A stretch of 9,596 nucleotides of DNA from an uncultured Subdoligranulum sp. (lineage in GTDB: Bacteria > Bacillota_A > Clostridia > Oscillospirales > Ruminococcaceae): the NCBI GenBank assembly GCA_900772715.1, contig CAAGRN010000054.1:1-9596 (forward strand). Reading direction: 5' to 3'. The notes beneath the pieces were generated by a model that saw only the letters and a program-made list of their open reading frames with translations, was not told the origin of the DNA and ran no database searches. The position numbers and the translations under genes are program-made. Shown in pieces: positions 1-7,169 of the stretch (position 1 is its first letter; each line of letters starts with the position of its first letter).

Positions 1-175
1 CGTAGACGTAGCAATGCTCGTCCACAAAGGCGTCGGCAAGACCGAGCGCCTTCAGCTCATCGACCAGCTGACGTGCCAAGTCAAACTGGCGCATCGTGCT
101 GGGATGGGTGCCGGAGTTGGGATCCGAGGTGGTGTACACCTTGACATACTTCAATAGTCTTTCATAAGCGCGCAT
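1..175 (-). CDS. pepT: Peptidase T (tripeptide aminopeptidase), 5' part only
   Basis: The reverse strand opens with ATG at 175-173 and stays open to the window edge, giving the first 58 residues. The peptide starts MRAYERLLKYVKVYTTSD and continues with a THPSTMRQFDLARQL stretch and an ELKALGLADAFVDEH stretch. This is the N-terminus I know from clostridial PepT proteins, cytosolic zinc exopeptidases of the M20 family that remove the N-terminal residue from tripeptides. The metal-binding histidine and aspartate motifs lie beyond the edge and cannot be checked. The start is supported by an AGGAGGA site 10 nt upstream and by its own promoter. It is transcribed away from the polysaccharide genes, so it is most likely a housekeeping neighbour and not part of the pathway. 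The alternative is another M20 di/tripeptidase. Confidence 0.85.
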   Translation of the reverse strand, partial: MRAYERLLKYVKVYTTSDPNSGTHPSTMRQFDLARQLVDELKALGLADAFVDEHCYVY

Positions 176-185
176 ACGGGCTAAA

Positions 186-192
186 TCCTCCT
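186..192 (-). promoter_or_regulatory. Ribosome binding site of pepT
   Basis: On the reverse strand this reads AGGAGGA, a near-perfect anti-16S match, about 10 nt before the ATG ending at 173. It fixes the pepT start. Confidence 0.8.
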
Positions 193-234
193 TAAAAAGC
201 GGCGGGCGGGTACCTGCCGCATACGTTGCTTCTT

Positions 235-263
235 ATTATAGCACAAAAAGTAACAATTTCCAA
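235..263 (-). promoter_or_regulatory. Promoter of pepT (sigma-A type, extended -10)
   Basis: On the reverse strand there is TTGGAA (258-263) as -35, a spacer of exactly 17 nt, and a perfect TATAAT (235-240) as -10. The TG of an extended -10 lies one base upstream of the hexamer. Transcription would begin near 228, giving a leader of about 50 nt before pepT. This is the best promoter match in the window. Confidence 0.75.
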
Positions 264-273
264 GGGTACAGGC

Positions 274-302
274 TTTTCAAATGCAAAGTTTTGTGGTAAA
301 AT
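274..302 (+). promoter_or_regulatory. Promoter of the capE-led operon (extended -10)
   Basis: TTTTCA (274-279, 4 of 6 to consensus) is followed by a 17-nt spacer and TAAAAT (297-302), with TG one base before the -10 hexamer. Transcription would begin near 309, leaving a leader of about 65 nt before the capE ATG. Its -35 box lies only 10 nt from the divergent pepT -35 box. No other convincing plus-strand promoter was seen between the genes, so this is probably the operon promoter. Confidence 0.55.
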
Positions 303-361
303 GAAAAAGATTATAAAGGGTACTTATGCTTTGCGCCTTGCGCGGGCAGACGACGTATAAT

Positions 362-368
362 AAGGAGG
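362..368 (+). promoter_or_regulatory. Ribosome binding site that sets the capE start
   Basis: AAGGAGG lies 5 nt before the ATG at 374. It favours 374 over the in-frame upstream ATG at 326, which has only a weaker AAAGGG nearby and would leave a leader of about 17 nt. Confidence 0.75.
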
Positions 369-373
369 CCGTT

Positions 374-1426
374 ATGGCAGACACAATTTTTAAGGGCAAG
401 ACACTTTTGATCACCGGCGGTACGGGCAGCTTTGGTCATACCGTTTTGAAGCATTTCCTGACCACCGACATCGGGGAAATTCGCATTTTCAGCCGTGACG
501 AAAAAAAGCAGGATGATATGCGCCACGAACTGCAGGCAAAATACCCCGAGTACGCCGCCAAGGTCAAGTTCTACATCGGGGATGTGCGCAACATCCAGAG
601 CCTGCGCGACGTTATGCCCGGCGTGCATTTTATCTTCCACGCCGCCGCCTTAAAGCAGGTACCCAGCTGCGAGTTCTTCCCGATGGAGGCAGTGCGCACC
701 AACGTTGAGGGTACCGACAACCTGCTGCACGCCGCCATGGAGGCAGGTGTGGAGCGCGTGGTCTGCCTGTCCACCGACAAGGCCGCCTACCCCATTAACG
801 CCATGGGCATCTCCAAGGCGATGATGGAACACGTCATCACCGCCAACGCCCGCGTGTCCGCCCAGCGCGGCGGTCCCGTGATCTGCTGCACCCGCTACGG
901 CAATGTTATGTGCAGCCGCGGCAGCGTCATCCCCCTGTTTGTGGACCAGATCAAAAACGGCGAACCCATTACCATCACCGACCCCGAAATGACCCGCTTC
1001 CTGATGAATCTGGACGAGGCGGTGGATCTGGTTATGTTCGCCTTTGAACACGCCAACCCCGGCGATTTGTTTATCCAGAAATCCGACGCCTCCACCATCG
1101 GCGATCTGGCCAAGGCGGTGCAGACGCTGTTCGGCGATACCGGCACCCGCATCATCGGCACCCGCCACGGCGAAAAGCTGTACGAAACGCTGATGACCAA
1201 GGAAGAGCGTATGCGCAGCGAGGATATGGGCGGCTATTACCGCGTGGCTGCCGATAACCGCGATCTGAACTACGACAAGTTCTTTGTCAAGGGTCAGGTA
1301 CACACCCAGGCCGATGAGGATTACACCAGCCACAACACCCGCCGCCTGGACGTGGAGGGTACCATCCAAAAGATTATGACCACCGAGTATATTCAGGAAG
1401 AGCTGAAAAAAGCGGGGAAGGTATGA
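374..1426 (+). CDS. capE: UDP-GlcNAc 4,6-dehydratase/5-epimerase (CapE/FnlA family)
   Basis: This 350-residue cytosolic enzyme belongs to the extended short-chain dehydrogenase family. It catalyses the first step from UDP-GlcNAc toward UDP-N-acetyl-L-fucosamine: 4,6-dehydration coupled to 5-epimerisation, giving a 4-keto-6-deoxy sugar nucleotide. The NAD(P)-binding motif GGTGSFG is at residues 15-21. The conserved blocks RIFSRDEKKQDD (37-48), AALKQVPSCEFFP (91-103) and TRFLM (207-211) are present. The TDK catalytic set is at 134-136, and the Tyr of the usual YxxxK is replaced by Met (M144, K148), as in CapE. Length and colinearity agree with Staphylococcus aureus CapE. The ORF could start 16 codons earlier at 326, but the family N-terminus and the AAGGAGG site support 374. 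Its stop overlaps the capF start (ATGA, 1423-1426), suggesting translational coupling. PseB/FlaA1-type dehydratases are the alternative, but the neighbours argue for CapE. Confidence 0.93.
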   Translation: MADTIFKGKTLLITGGTGSFGHTVLKHFLTTDIGEIRIFSRDEKKQDDMRHELQAKYPEYAAKVKFYIGDVRNIQSLRDVMPGVHFIFHAAALKQVPSCEFFPMEAVRTNVEGTDNLLHAAMEAGVERVVCLSTDKAAYPINAMGISKAMMEHVITANARVSAQRGGPVICCTRYGNVMCSRGSVIPLFVDQIKNGEPITITDPEMTRFLMNLDEAVDLVMFAFEHANPGDLFIQKSDASTIGDLAKAVQTLFGDTGTRIIGTRHGEKLYETLMTKEERMRSEDMGGYYRVAADNRDLNYDKFFVKGQVHTQADEDYTSHNTRRLDVEGTIQKIMTTEYIQEELKKAGKV

Positions 1427-2622
1427 ACATTTTAGTGACCGGCGCCAAGGGCTTTGTGGGGCGCAACCTGTGCGAAAATTTAAAAAACATCCGGGACGGC
1501 AAAAACCGCACCCGCCCTGCCCTCTGCGTGGAAAACGTTTTTGAATACGACCTGGACACAGACCCCGCGCTGCTGGACGAATACTGCGCCAAGGCGGATT
1601 TTGTCTTTAATCTGGCGGGCGTCAACCGCCCCAAGGAGCAAAGCGAGTTTATGCAGGGCAATTTCGGCTTTGCCTCTACCCTGCTGGATACCTTAAAAAA
1701 GCACGGCAACACCTGCCCGGTGATGCTGTCCAGCTCGATCCAAGCCACCCTCATCGGGCGCTACGGGCAGAGCGACTACGGCAAAAGCAAGCTGGCGGGC
1801 GAGGAGCTGTTCTTTGCCTATGCAAAAGAGACCGGCGCCCCGGTGCTGGTGTACCGCTTCCCCAATTTGTTCGGCAAATGGTGCCGCCCCAACTACAACA
1901 GCGCCGTGGCGACCTTCTGCCACAATACCGCGCACGATCTGCCCTTGACCGTCAACGACCCCGCCACCGAGCTGGAGCTTTTGTATATTGACGATCTGGT
2001 CGAGGAAATGCTGGACGCGCTGGAGGGGCATCCCCACCGCTGCGATTACGACGGTCTTGCCCCGGTGTTCGGGCAGGAGGGTCGCTACTGCGCCGCGCCG
2101 GTGACCCACAAGGTGACCTTGGGGGAAATTGTGGCGCTGCTGGACGCCTTTAAGGCGCAGCCAGCCACCCTGCTGATGCCCGAGATCCCGGCGGGCAGCT
2201 TTGCCAAAAAGCTGTATTCCACCTATCTTTCCTACCTGCCCAAGGAAAAGGCAGCCTTTGCCTTAAAGCAGAACACCGATGCCCGCGGCAGCTTTACCGA
2301 GCTGCTGAAAACCGAAAACTGCGGGCAGTTCAGCGTCAATGTGTCGCTGCCCGGCATCACCAAGGGGCAGCACTGGCACAATACCAAGTGGGAATTTTTT
2401 ATTGTCGTGTCGGGACACGGGCTGATCCAGCAGCGCCGTGTGGACAGCGAGGAAGTGCTGGAATTTGAGGTCTGGGGCGATACGCCCACCGCCGTGCAGA
2501 TGCTGCCCGGCTGCACCCACAACATTATCAATTTGAGCGACAGCGAAAATCTGGTGACCCTGATGTGGGCAAACGAGCAGTTTGACCCCACCCACCCGGA
2601 CACCTTCGGCTTGCCCGTTTAA
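1423..2622 (+). CDS. capF: Bifunctional SDR reductase/cupin epimerase (CapF/FnlB)
   Basis: A 399-residue two-domain enzyme for the second step to UDP-L-FucNAc. In the characterised family, the C-terminal cupin epimerises C3 of the CapE product and the N-terminal SDR domain reduces the C4 ketone using NADPH. Seen here: GAKGFVG at 7-13 (nucleotide binding), SSSIQAT at 103-109, YxxxK at Y119/K123, and YRFPNLFGKWCRPNYNS at 144-160, a CapF hallmark. A linker holds STYLSYLP (266-273). The cupin starts near DARGSFTELLKT (286-297), with probable zinc ligands H317, H319, E324 and H366. It is somewhat longer than S. aureus CapF (about 370 residues). The extra length lies in a short insert before the catalytic Tyr (about 110-117) and in a loop near 205-226. 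The start overlaps the capE stop, and capG follows after 18 nt. Confidence 0.93.
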   Translation: MNILVTGAKGFVGRNLCENLKNIRDGKNRTRPALCVENVFEYDLDTDPALLDEYCAKADFVFNLAGVNRPKEQSEFMQGNFGFASTLLDTLKKHGNTCPVMLSSSIQATLIGRYGQSDYGKSKLAGEELFFAYAKETGAPVLVYRFPNLFGKWCRPNYNSAVATFCHNTAHDLPLTVNDPATELELLYIDDLVEEMLDALEGHPHRCDYDGLAPVFGQEGRYCAAPVTHKVTLGEIVALLDAFKAQPATLLMPEIPAGSFAKKLYSTYLSYLPKEKAAFALKQNTDARGSFTELLKTENCGQFSVNVSLPGITKGQHWHNTKWEFFIVVSGHGLIQQRRVDSEEVLEFEVWGDTPTAVQMLPGCTHNIINLSDSENLVTLMWANEQFDPTHPDTFGLPV

Positions 2623-2640
2623 AATAAGGAGCGTTGCAAT

Positions 2641-3786
2641 ATGCAGAAGTTAAAGCTAATGACCATCATCGGCACCCGCCCGGAGATCATCCGCCTGTCT
2701 GCTGTGATCAAAAAGTGCGACAAGTATTTTGACCAAATTCTTGTGCATACCGGGCAGAACTATGACTACAACCTGAATCAGGTCTTTTTTGATGATCTGG
2801 GTCTGCGCGCGCCGGACTTTTATCTGGACGCCGTGGGCAGGGACCTGGGCGAAACCATCGGCAATATCATTGCCAAATCCTACGCGCTGATGGTGGAGCA
2901 AAAGCCCGATGCGCTGCTGATTTTGGGCGATACCAACAGCTGCCTTTCTGCCATTGCCGCCAAGCGGCTGCATATCCCCATCTTCCATATGGAAGCGGGC
3001 AACCGCTGCTTTGACGAGTGCCTGCCCGAGGAAACCAACCGCCGCATTGTGGACCACATTGCCGATGTCAATATGTGCTACTCGGAACACGCACGCCGCT
3101 ATCTGAACGCCGAGGGTACCGCCAAGGAGCGCACCTTTGTGACCGGCTCCCCCATGGCGGAGGTGCTGCACGCAAACCTTGCCCAGATCGAAGCCAGCGA
3201 TGTGCTGCAGCGCCTGGGGCTGGAAGCGCACAAATATATGCTGCTTTCTGCCCACCGCGAGGAAAACATTGATACTGAGCAGAATTTTATCGACCTGTTC
3301 ACCTCCATCAACCATCTGGCCGAAACCTACGATATGCCCATCTTGTACTCCTGCCATCCCCGCAGCAAAAAGCGGTTGGATGCGATGGGCTTCCGGCTGG
3401 ATGCGCGCGTCAAGCTGCACGAGCCCTTGGGCTTCCATGATTACAACCACCTGCAGATGAACGCCTTTGCCGTGATCTCCGACTCCGGCACGTTGCCCGA
3501 GGAATCCAGCTTCTTTACCAGCGTGGGGCATCCCTTCCCGGCGGTCTGCATCCGCACCTCCACCGAACGCCCCGAAGCGCTGGACAAGGCGTGCTTTGTG
3601 CTGGCGGGCATCCGCGCCGGCGGCGTGGAGCAGGCAGTCGAAACCGCCGTCGCCATGGTAGAAAACGGCGACAACGGCATCCCCGTCCCCTATTATACCG
3701 AGGATGTTTCCACCAAGGTGGTCAAGCTCATCCAGAGCTACACCGGGGTTGTCAATAAGATGGTCTGGCGCAAGCCGGGATTTTAA
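2641..3786 (+). CDS. capG: UDP-GlcNAc 2-epimerase family, CapG/FnlC type (UDP-L-FucNAc formation)
   Basis: A 381-residue, non-hydrolysing UDP-N-acetylhexosamine 2-epimerase of GT-B fold, acting in the cytosol. In the CapE-CapF-CapG pathway it inverts C2 of UDP-N-acetyl-L-pneumosamine to give UDP-N-acetyl-L-fucosamine. Visible motifs are GTRPE (11-15), GDTNS (96-100), HMEAGNRCFD (116-125), PEETNRR (129-135), SAHREEN (203-209) and SDSGTLPEE (280-288). The residues that match the WecB catalytic set are D97, E118, E131 and H205. The HMEAGNRCFD version, instead of HVEAGLR, fits the FnlC/CapG branch over WecB/MnaA, and the position directly after capF confirms it. AAGGAG at 2626-2631 sets the start. 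The gene ends in two tandem in-frame stops, TAA then TAG. Confidence 0.92.
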   Translation: MQKLKLMTIIGTRPEIIRLSAVIKKCDKYFDQILVHTGQNYDYNLNQVFFDDLGLRAPDFYLDAVGRDLGETIGNIIAKSYALMVEQKPDALLILGDTNSCLSAIAAKRLHIPIFHMEAGNRCFDECLPEETNRRIVDHIADVNMCYSEHARRYLNAEGTAKERTFVTGSPMAEVLHANLAQIEASDVLQRLGLEAHKYMLLSAHREENIDTEQNFIDLFTSINHLAETYDMPILYSCHPRSKKRLDAMGFRLDARVKLHEPLGFHDYNHLQMNAFAVISDSGTLPEESSFFTSVGHPFPAVCIRTSTERPEALDKACFVLAGIRAGGVEQAVETAVAMVENGDNGIPVPYYTEDVSTKVVKLIQSYTGVVNKMVWRKPGF

Positions 3787-3808
3787 TAGGTAAAGGAAAT
3801 CTGTTTGT

Positions 3809-5911
3809 ATGGAAACGGCAGTTTTGGAAAAACCGCATAGCAGCACAAAAAATGCCCGCGCCGCCGTGCGCCGCACAGTAACGGCGCTGGCGCTGCTGGG
3901 CTGGCTGTCTGTCTCCCTTTTGGGCGGCAAGGCGGTTTCTCCCGTTACGGTCCTTGTGTTTGGCGTATGCTGCTTCGCGTATCTGATTTTGCCCGGCTGG
4001 GCGCTGGCAGACTGGCTGGCACCCCGCCAAGCGGGGCTGACAGGGCTGTTTGCTGCGGTGTACGGCTGCGCCCTGCTGGCGGGGCTGCACTGTGTCAGTG
4101 TGCGGCTGGGTGCCGTGTGGCTGCTGCGCACGGTGCCGCCGCTGCTGGCAGCAGGGTGGTTATGCTGGCGCCGCCGCTGCGGTACGCTGGATGTAAAGGC
4201 TGCCGCCAAGGGTGCGCTGCGTATTTTGGACAGCAGCATCGGGCTTTTTTGGGCGCTGCTGTGTCTTTTGTATGCGGTGCGCTTCGGCGCGGTCAACCCC
4301 TACCCCACCCAAGCCGGGGCGGTGCATCTGGATCAGGATATGCTGTGGAATGTAGGCAACGCGGCGGCGCTGAGCGCCCATTTCCCGGCGGAGGATATCC
4401 GGTTTTCCGGGGTGCGGCTGTCCTACCACTACCTTACGGAATTGCTGGCTGCCGCGCTGGGCTTGGTAAGCGGTGCGCAGCTGTACGATATTTATGTATT
4501 TTTGGCAGGGCCGCTGTTTCTGGCGGGTGAGCTGGCGGCGCTGCTGGCGCTGGCACGTGCCTACTTCGGCAGCGAAAACGCCCGCGCCGGGCGGCAGCTG
4601 ATTTTGCTGCTGTTCGGGTTTTCCTGCCTGTCACTGTGGAAGGTTCTGCCCAACGGGTTAAGCCTGTTTGGCAACACCCTGCTGCAGCACCTTGTCACCA
4701 ACATCAATGCGCAGGCCACGGCGCTGATTTTCCTGTGCGCCTTTACGGTCAGCTTTATCCGGCTGAGCCGCAGCCGCTTTGCACCTAACGCCAAGGAGCT
4801 GCTGATGCTGTTTGTCAGTTTTTTCCTCTTGTGCGTTGCCAAGGGACCGGAAGCGGCGATCGTCGTATGTGCCTTTGCCATAACGATGGGGATCGTGCTG
4901 CTGTTTCAAAAGCCGCACTATCCTACGGCGCTTGCGTGTCTGGCGGGCGTGGTGGGCATTTTTGCCGTAACCTATTTTGTGCTGTTTGCCTCCGGCAGCA
5001 ACAGTATGCGCCTGACCATTTTTGCCATGGAAGACTACTGGGCTTACCGCGTGCTAAGCCCCTATGCCGATTGGCTTTGCGCCCATCTGCCGATTTCCGG
5101 ATATGTATGGCTGTTTTTGATCGGCGCGGCGGACGTCTTTTTGATGCTGCCCCTGCAATTTTTGCTGTGGCTCTCCGATGTGCCGGGTGCATTGCGGCGG
5201 CTGTTCCGGCTGGACGCGGCGCGCATTCTGGCAAACGGCGTGGTGGTCGGCGGCTTTTTGGGGTATCATTTGTTCTATCACTCCAGCTCCAGCCAAGTGT
5301 ATTTTGCGCTGGTAGCTATGATCTATATGACGCTGCTGAGCGTGGAACCCCTGCAGCGGCTGCTGCAAAGCAAGCACAAGATCCTGCGTGGGATCGTCGG
5401 TTTTTTGGGTGCTGCGGCGCTGTGTACAACGCTGCTTATGGTGGGCTGTTACACCGTCAGGGGTGTGCGGCAATTGGGGGCAACGGCAGGGCTTTGGCGC
5501 AATGACACCACGCAGGACTACTGGACAGCCGGCGATGCGCAGGCTATGGAGTGGCTGCAGGCACATTCCGATACAGAGCAGCATTTTGCCACCAACCGAA
5601 CCTCCCACACCCCGGCGGTGGAGGATGCGATCAGCAACGGCTACAGCGCCCTGAGCGGTCGCCCCGCCTATCTGGAAGGATGGACGTATGCCATGACCAA
5701 TATGGGCGTGGACAACGATGTGATCTGCGCAAAAATGGATGTCAATGCGGAATTGTTCAGCGGCTGCACCATGGAAAGAGCAGAGCAGCTGGCGGCGGAA
5801 AATAACATCCGCTGGCTGGTTCTGGCAAAGCGCTGGCCGGGCAAGGCACCGCAGGATATGCCTGCCGCGTTTGAAAACGACGATGTGGCAATTTACGAAC
5901 TAAACAAGTAA
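3809..5911 (+). CDS. Large polytopic membrane protein, GT-C-like glycosyltransferase candidate
   Basis: I do not recognise a named family with certainty. The 700-residue protein has a short basic cytoplasmic N-terminus (1-22), then roughly 14-16 hydrophobic segments up to about 549, then a soluble C-terminal domain (about 565-700) probably outside the membrane. After the fifth segment a loop carries HLDQDMLWNVGNA (173-185) followed by YHYL (206-209). Acidic residues such as D175 and D177 in an early external loop are typical of GT-C enzymes, which take sugars from polyprenyl-phosphate donors. The tail has DAQAMEWLQAHSDTEQHFATN (576-596), SGRPAYLEGWTYA (616-628) and NNIRWLVLAK (665-674), resembling the C-terminal domains of DUF2298/mannosyltransferase-like membrane proteins. 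It sits between the L-FucNAc genes and a GT4 gene, with gaps of 22 and 10 nt. AAAGGA at 3792-3797 supports the ATG. Alanine codons are less GCC-biased than in capE. A polymerase or a structural membrane subunit is possible. Confidence 0.6.
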   Translation: METAVLEKPHSSTKNARAAVRRTVTALALLGWLSVSLLGGKAVSPVTVLVFGVCCFAYLILPGWALADWLAPRQAGLTGLFAAVYGCALLAGLHCVSVRLGAVWLLRTVPPLLAAGWLCWRRRCGTLDVKAAAKGALRILDSSIGLFWALLCLLYAVRFGAVNPYPTQAGAVHLDQDMLWNVGNAAALSAHFPAEDIRFSGVRLSYHYLTELLAAALGLVSGAQLYDIYVFLAGPLFLAGELAALLALARAYFGSENARAGRQLILLLFGFSCLSLWKVLPNGLSLFGNTLLQHLVTNINAQATALIFLCAFTVSFIRLSRSRFAPNAKELLMLFVSFFLLCVAKGPEAAIVVCAFAITMGIVLLFQKPHYPTALACLAGVVGIFAVTYFVLFASGSNSMRLTIFAMEDYWAYRVLSPYADWLCAHLPISGYVWLFLIGAADVFLMLPLQFLLWLSDVPGALRRLFRLDAARILANGVVVGGFLGYHLFYHSSSSQVYFALVAMIYMTLLSVEPLQRLLQSKHKILRGIVGFLGAAALCTTLLMVGCYTVRGVRQLGATAGLWRNDTTQDYWTAGDAQAMEWLQAHSDTEQHFATNRTSHTPAVEDAISNGYSALSGRPAYLEGWTYAMTNMGVDNDVICAKMDVNAELFSGCTMERAEQLAAENNIRWLVLAKRWPGKAPQDMPAAFENDDVAIYELNK

Positions 5912-5921
5912 GAGGTGCTGA

Positions 5922-7145
5922 ATGCAAAAACGCATACTGGTCGTGACCCAGCATTTTTGGCCGGAAAATTTCCGCATCAACGATATGGTCGCGGGCTTCG
6001 TGCAGGACGGCGTGGCGGTGGACGTGCTTTGCGGTCTGCCCAACTACCCCAAGGGCGAATGGTTTGACGGCTACAGTGAAAACGGTCCGTGGGAGCAGAC
6101 CTATCAGGGCGCCGGGGTGTACCGTGCCAAGGAGATTCCCCGCAAGGGCAATACGGGGCTGCGCATTTTTTTGAATTATGTCAGCTGGCCGTGGTACGCT
6201 GCAAAAGAGCTGCACCGCCTGCCCGGCGGGTACGATGCCGTGTTCTGCTTTAACACCAGCCCCGTGCTGATGTGCTGGCCCGCCCTGCGCTATGCCAAAA
6301 AGCATAAAATTCCCTTTACCAACTATGTGCTGGATATCTGGCCCGAAAATCTGTACAGCGTATTGCCGGTCAAAAATCGCTTTCTGCGCTGGGTGGCGCA
6401 GACCGTCAGCGACAGCCTGTATAAGCGCGCTGACCGCCTGATTGCCATGAGCGTGCCGCTGCAAAAGCGCCTGTGTGAGCGCACCGGCAAGCCGGCGGAT
6501 GCCGTGGCGGTCATCCCCCAATATTGCGAGGATTTTTACGCCGTACCCCAAGAGGACGCGGGGCTGCGGCAGCGGTTCGGCGGGCGGTTCAATCTGGTAT
6601 TTACCGGCACGCTGACCCCCGCGCAGAGCCTTGACAAGGTGCTGCGTGCCGTCATCAAGGCGCGCAAAGCAGGGGCCGGCACGCTGCATCTGCTGCTGGT
6701 GGGCGATGGTATGAGCCGTGAGGGGCTGCAGGCATTGGCGGCAGAGCTGAACGATGCCGATGCCGTGACCTTTTACGGCAGCGTTCCCGCGCAGGAAGTA
6801 CCCAAATTCACCGCCTTGGCGGATGCCCTGCTGATTTCTCTGGCAGACACCCCTGATTTGGGGATGACCATCCCCGGCAAGCTGGCAAGCTATATGGCGG
6901 CGGGCAAGCCGGTGGTGGCGGCGATGAACGGTGCCGGTGCCGAGGCTGTGCAGCAAAGCGGCGGCGGGCTGGTAAGCGCCGCCTGCGATGAGGATGCCCT
7001 TGCCGAAAATCTGCTTTCGCTCTGCGCGATGCCCTTGCCGGAGCGCGAGGTCATGGGGCAAAAGGCGAAGGCGTATTACGAAAAGCACTATCGGCGCACC
7101 GAACTTTTGCACCGTCTGGAAACGTTTATTTTGCAGGGCGAATGA
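5922..7145 (+). CDS. GT4 glycosyltransferase, WbuB-like (candidate L-FucNAc transferase)
   Basis: A 407-residue GT-B enzyme with no clear membrane span. It is expected to act on the cytoplasmic face, adding a sugar from a nucleotide donor to a lipid-linked glycan. The acceptor half has TQHFWPENFRINDM (9-22), LPNYPKGEWFDGY (39-51) and DIWPENL (138-144). The donor half has VFTGTLTPAQSLD (226-238), LLVGDG (258-263) and PGKLASYMAAGKPVVA (318-333). The Glu-x7-Glu of many GT4 enzymes is not intact: the second Glu position is S323, which I believe is normal in this subfamily. WbuB of E. coli O26 is a proposed L-FucNAc transferase found beside fnlABC. The same association here makes UDP-L-FucNAc the leading donor candidate, but the sugar cannot be read from sequence. 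It starts 10 nt after the previous stop with a modest AGAGGTG site. Confidence 0.85.
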   Translation: MQKRILVVTQHFWPENFRINDMVAGFVQDGVAVDVLCGLPNYPKGEWFDGYSENGPWEQTYQGAGVYRAKEIPRKGNTGLRIFLNYVSWPWYAAKELHRLPGGYDAVFCFNTSPVLMCWPALRYAKKHKIPFTNYVLDIWPENLYSVLPVKNRFLRWVAQTVSDSLYKRADRLIAMSVPLQKRLCERTGKPADAVAVIPQYCEDFYAVPQEDAGLRQRFGGRFNLVFTGTLTPAQSLDKVLRAVIKARKAGAGTLHLLLVGDGMSREGLQALAAELNDADAVTFYGSVPAQEVPKFTALADALLISLADTPDLGMTIPGKLASYMAAGKPVVAAMNGAGAEAVQQSGGGLVSAACDEDALAENLLSLCAMPLPEREVMGQKAKAYYEKHYRRTELLHRLETFILQGE

Positions 7146-7155
7146 GCGCCCTGAA

Positions 7156-7162
7156 AGAGAGG
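7156..7162 (+). promoter_or_regulatory. Ribosome binding site for a TTG start
   Basis: AGAGAGG ends 7 nt before TTG at 7170. There is no ATG in frame between here and conserved residue PCYNEE, so this site decides the start of the GT2 gene. Confidence 0.6.
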
Positions 7163-7169
7163 TACAGCC

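Larger units (their letters stand above)
208..323. repeat. Three GGGTAC direct copies across the divergent promoter region
   Basis: GGGTAC occurs at 208-213, 264-269 and 318-323, at steps of 56 and 54 nt. The second and third copies extend to AAGGGTAC. The middle copy sits between the two -35 boxes. The outer two fall about 10-20 nt downstream of each predicted transcription start. This could be a regulator-binding set, but the hexamer also appears inside genes here (near 709, 1358 and 3114), so chance is a real alternative. Confidence 0.25.

Noticed and set aside
202..220. Imperfect inverted repeat (GGCGG-GTAC-CTGCC) in the pepT leader, possible hairpin or attenuator
   Set aside because: The stem is five pairs with a mismatch in the pepT transcript and has no U-run after it, so it is too weak to call a terminator or riboswitch.
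356..361. TATAAT hexamer just before capE
   Set aside because: It abuts the ribosome binding site and the sequence 17 nt upstream (GCGCCT) is not a -35 box, so it is unlikely to be a promoter.
326..373. Upstream in-frame ATG extending capE by 16 residues
   Set aside because: Family alignment starts at 374 and the AAGGAGG there is far stronger. The predicted leader for 326 would be only about 17 nt.
500..508. A AAA AAG slippery heptamer in capE, a possible -1 frameshift site
   Set aside because: It encodes the conserved EKK of the DEKKQDD motif. The -1 frame stops within three codons and no stimulatory structure is evident.
2656..4296. Long reverse-strand open frame (546 codons) across capG and the start of the next gene
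   Set aside because: It lies antisense to motif-complete capG, has no recognisable domain or good ribosome binding site, and is explained by GC-rich codon bias removing stops on the other strand.
6166..6172. T7 run in the GT4 gene (and an A7 run at 8857-8863 in the MBOAT gene) as phase-variation tracts
   Set aside because: Both are short, sit mid-gene in intact frames, and fit ordinary Phe/Leu and Lys codons; nothing suggests they vary.
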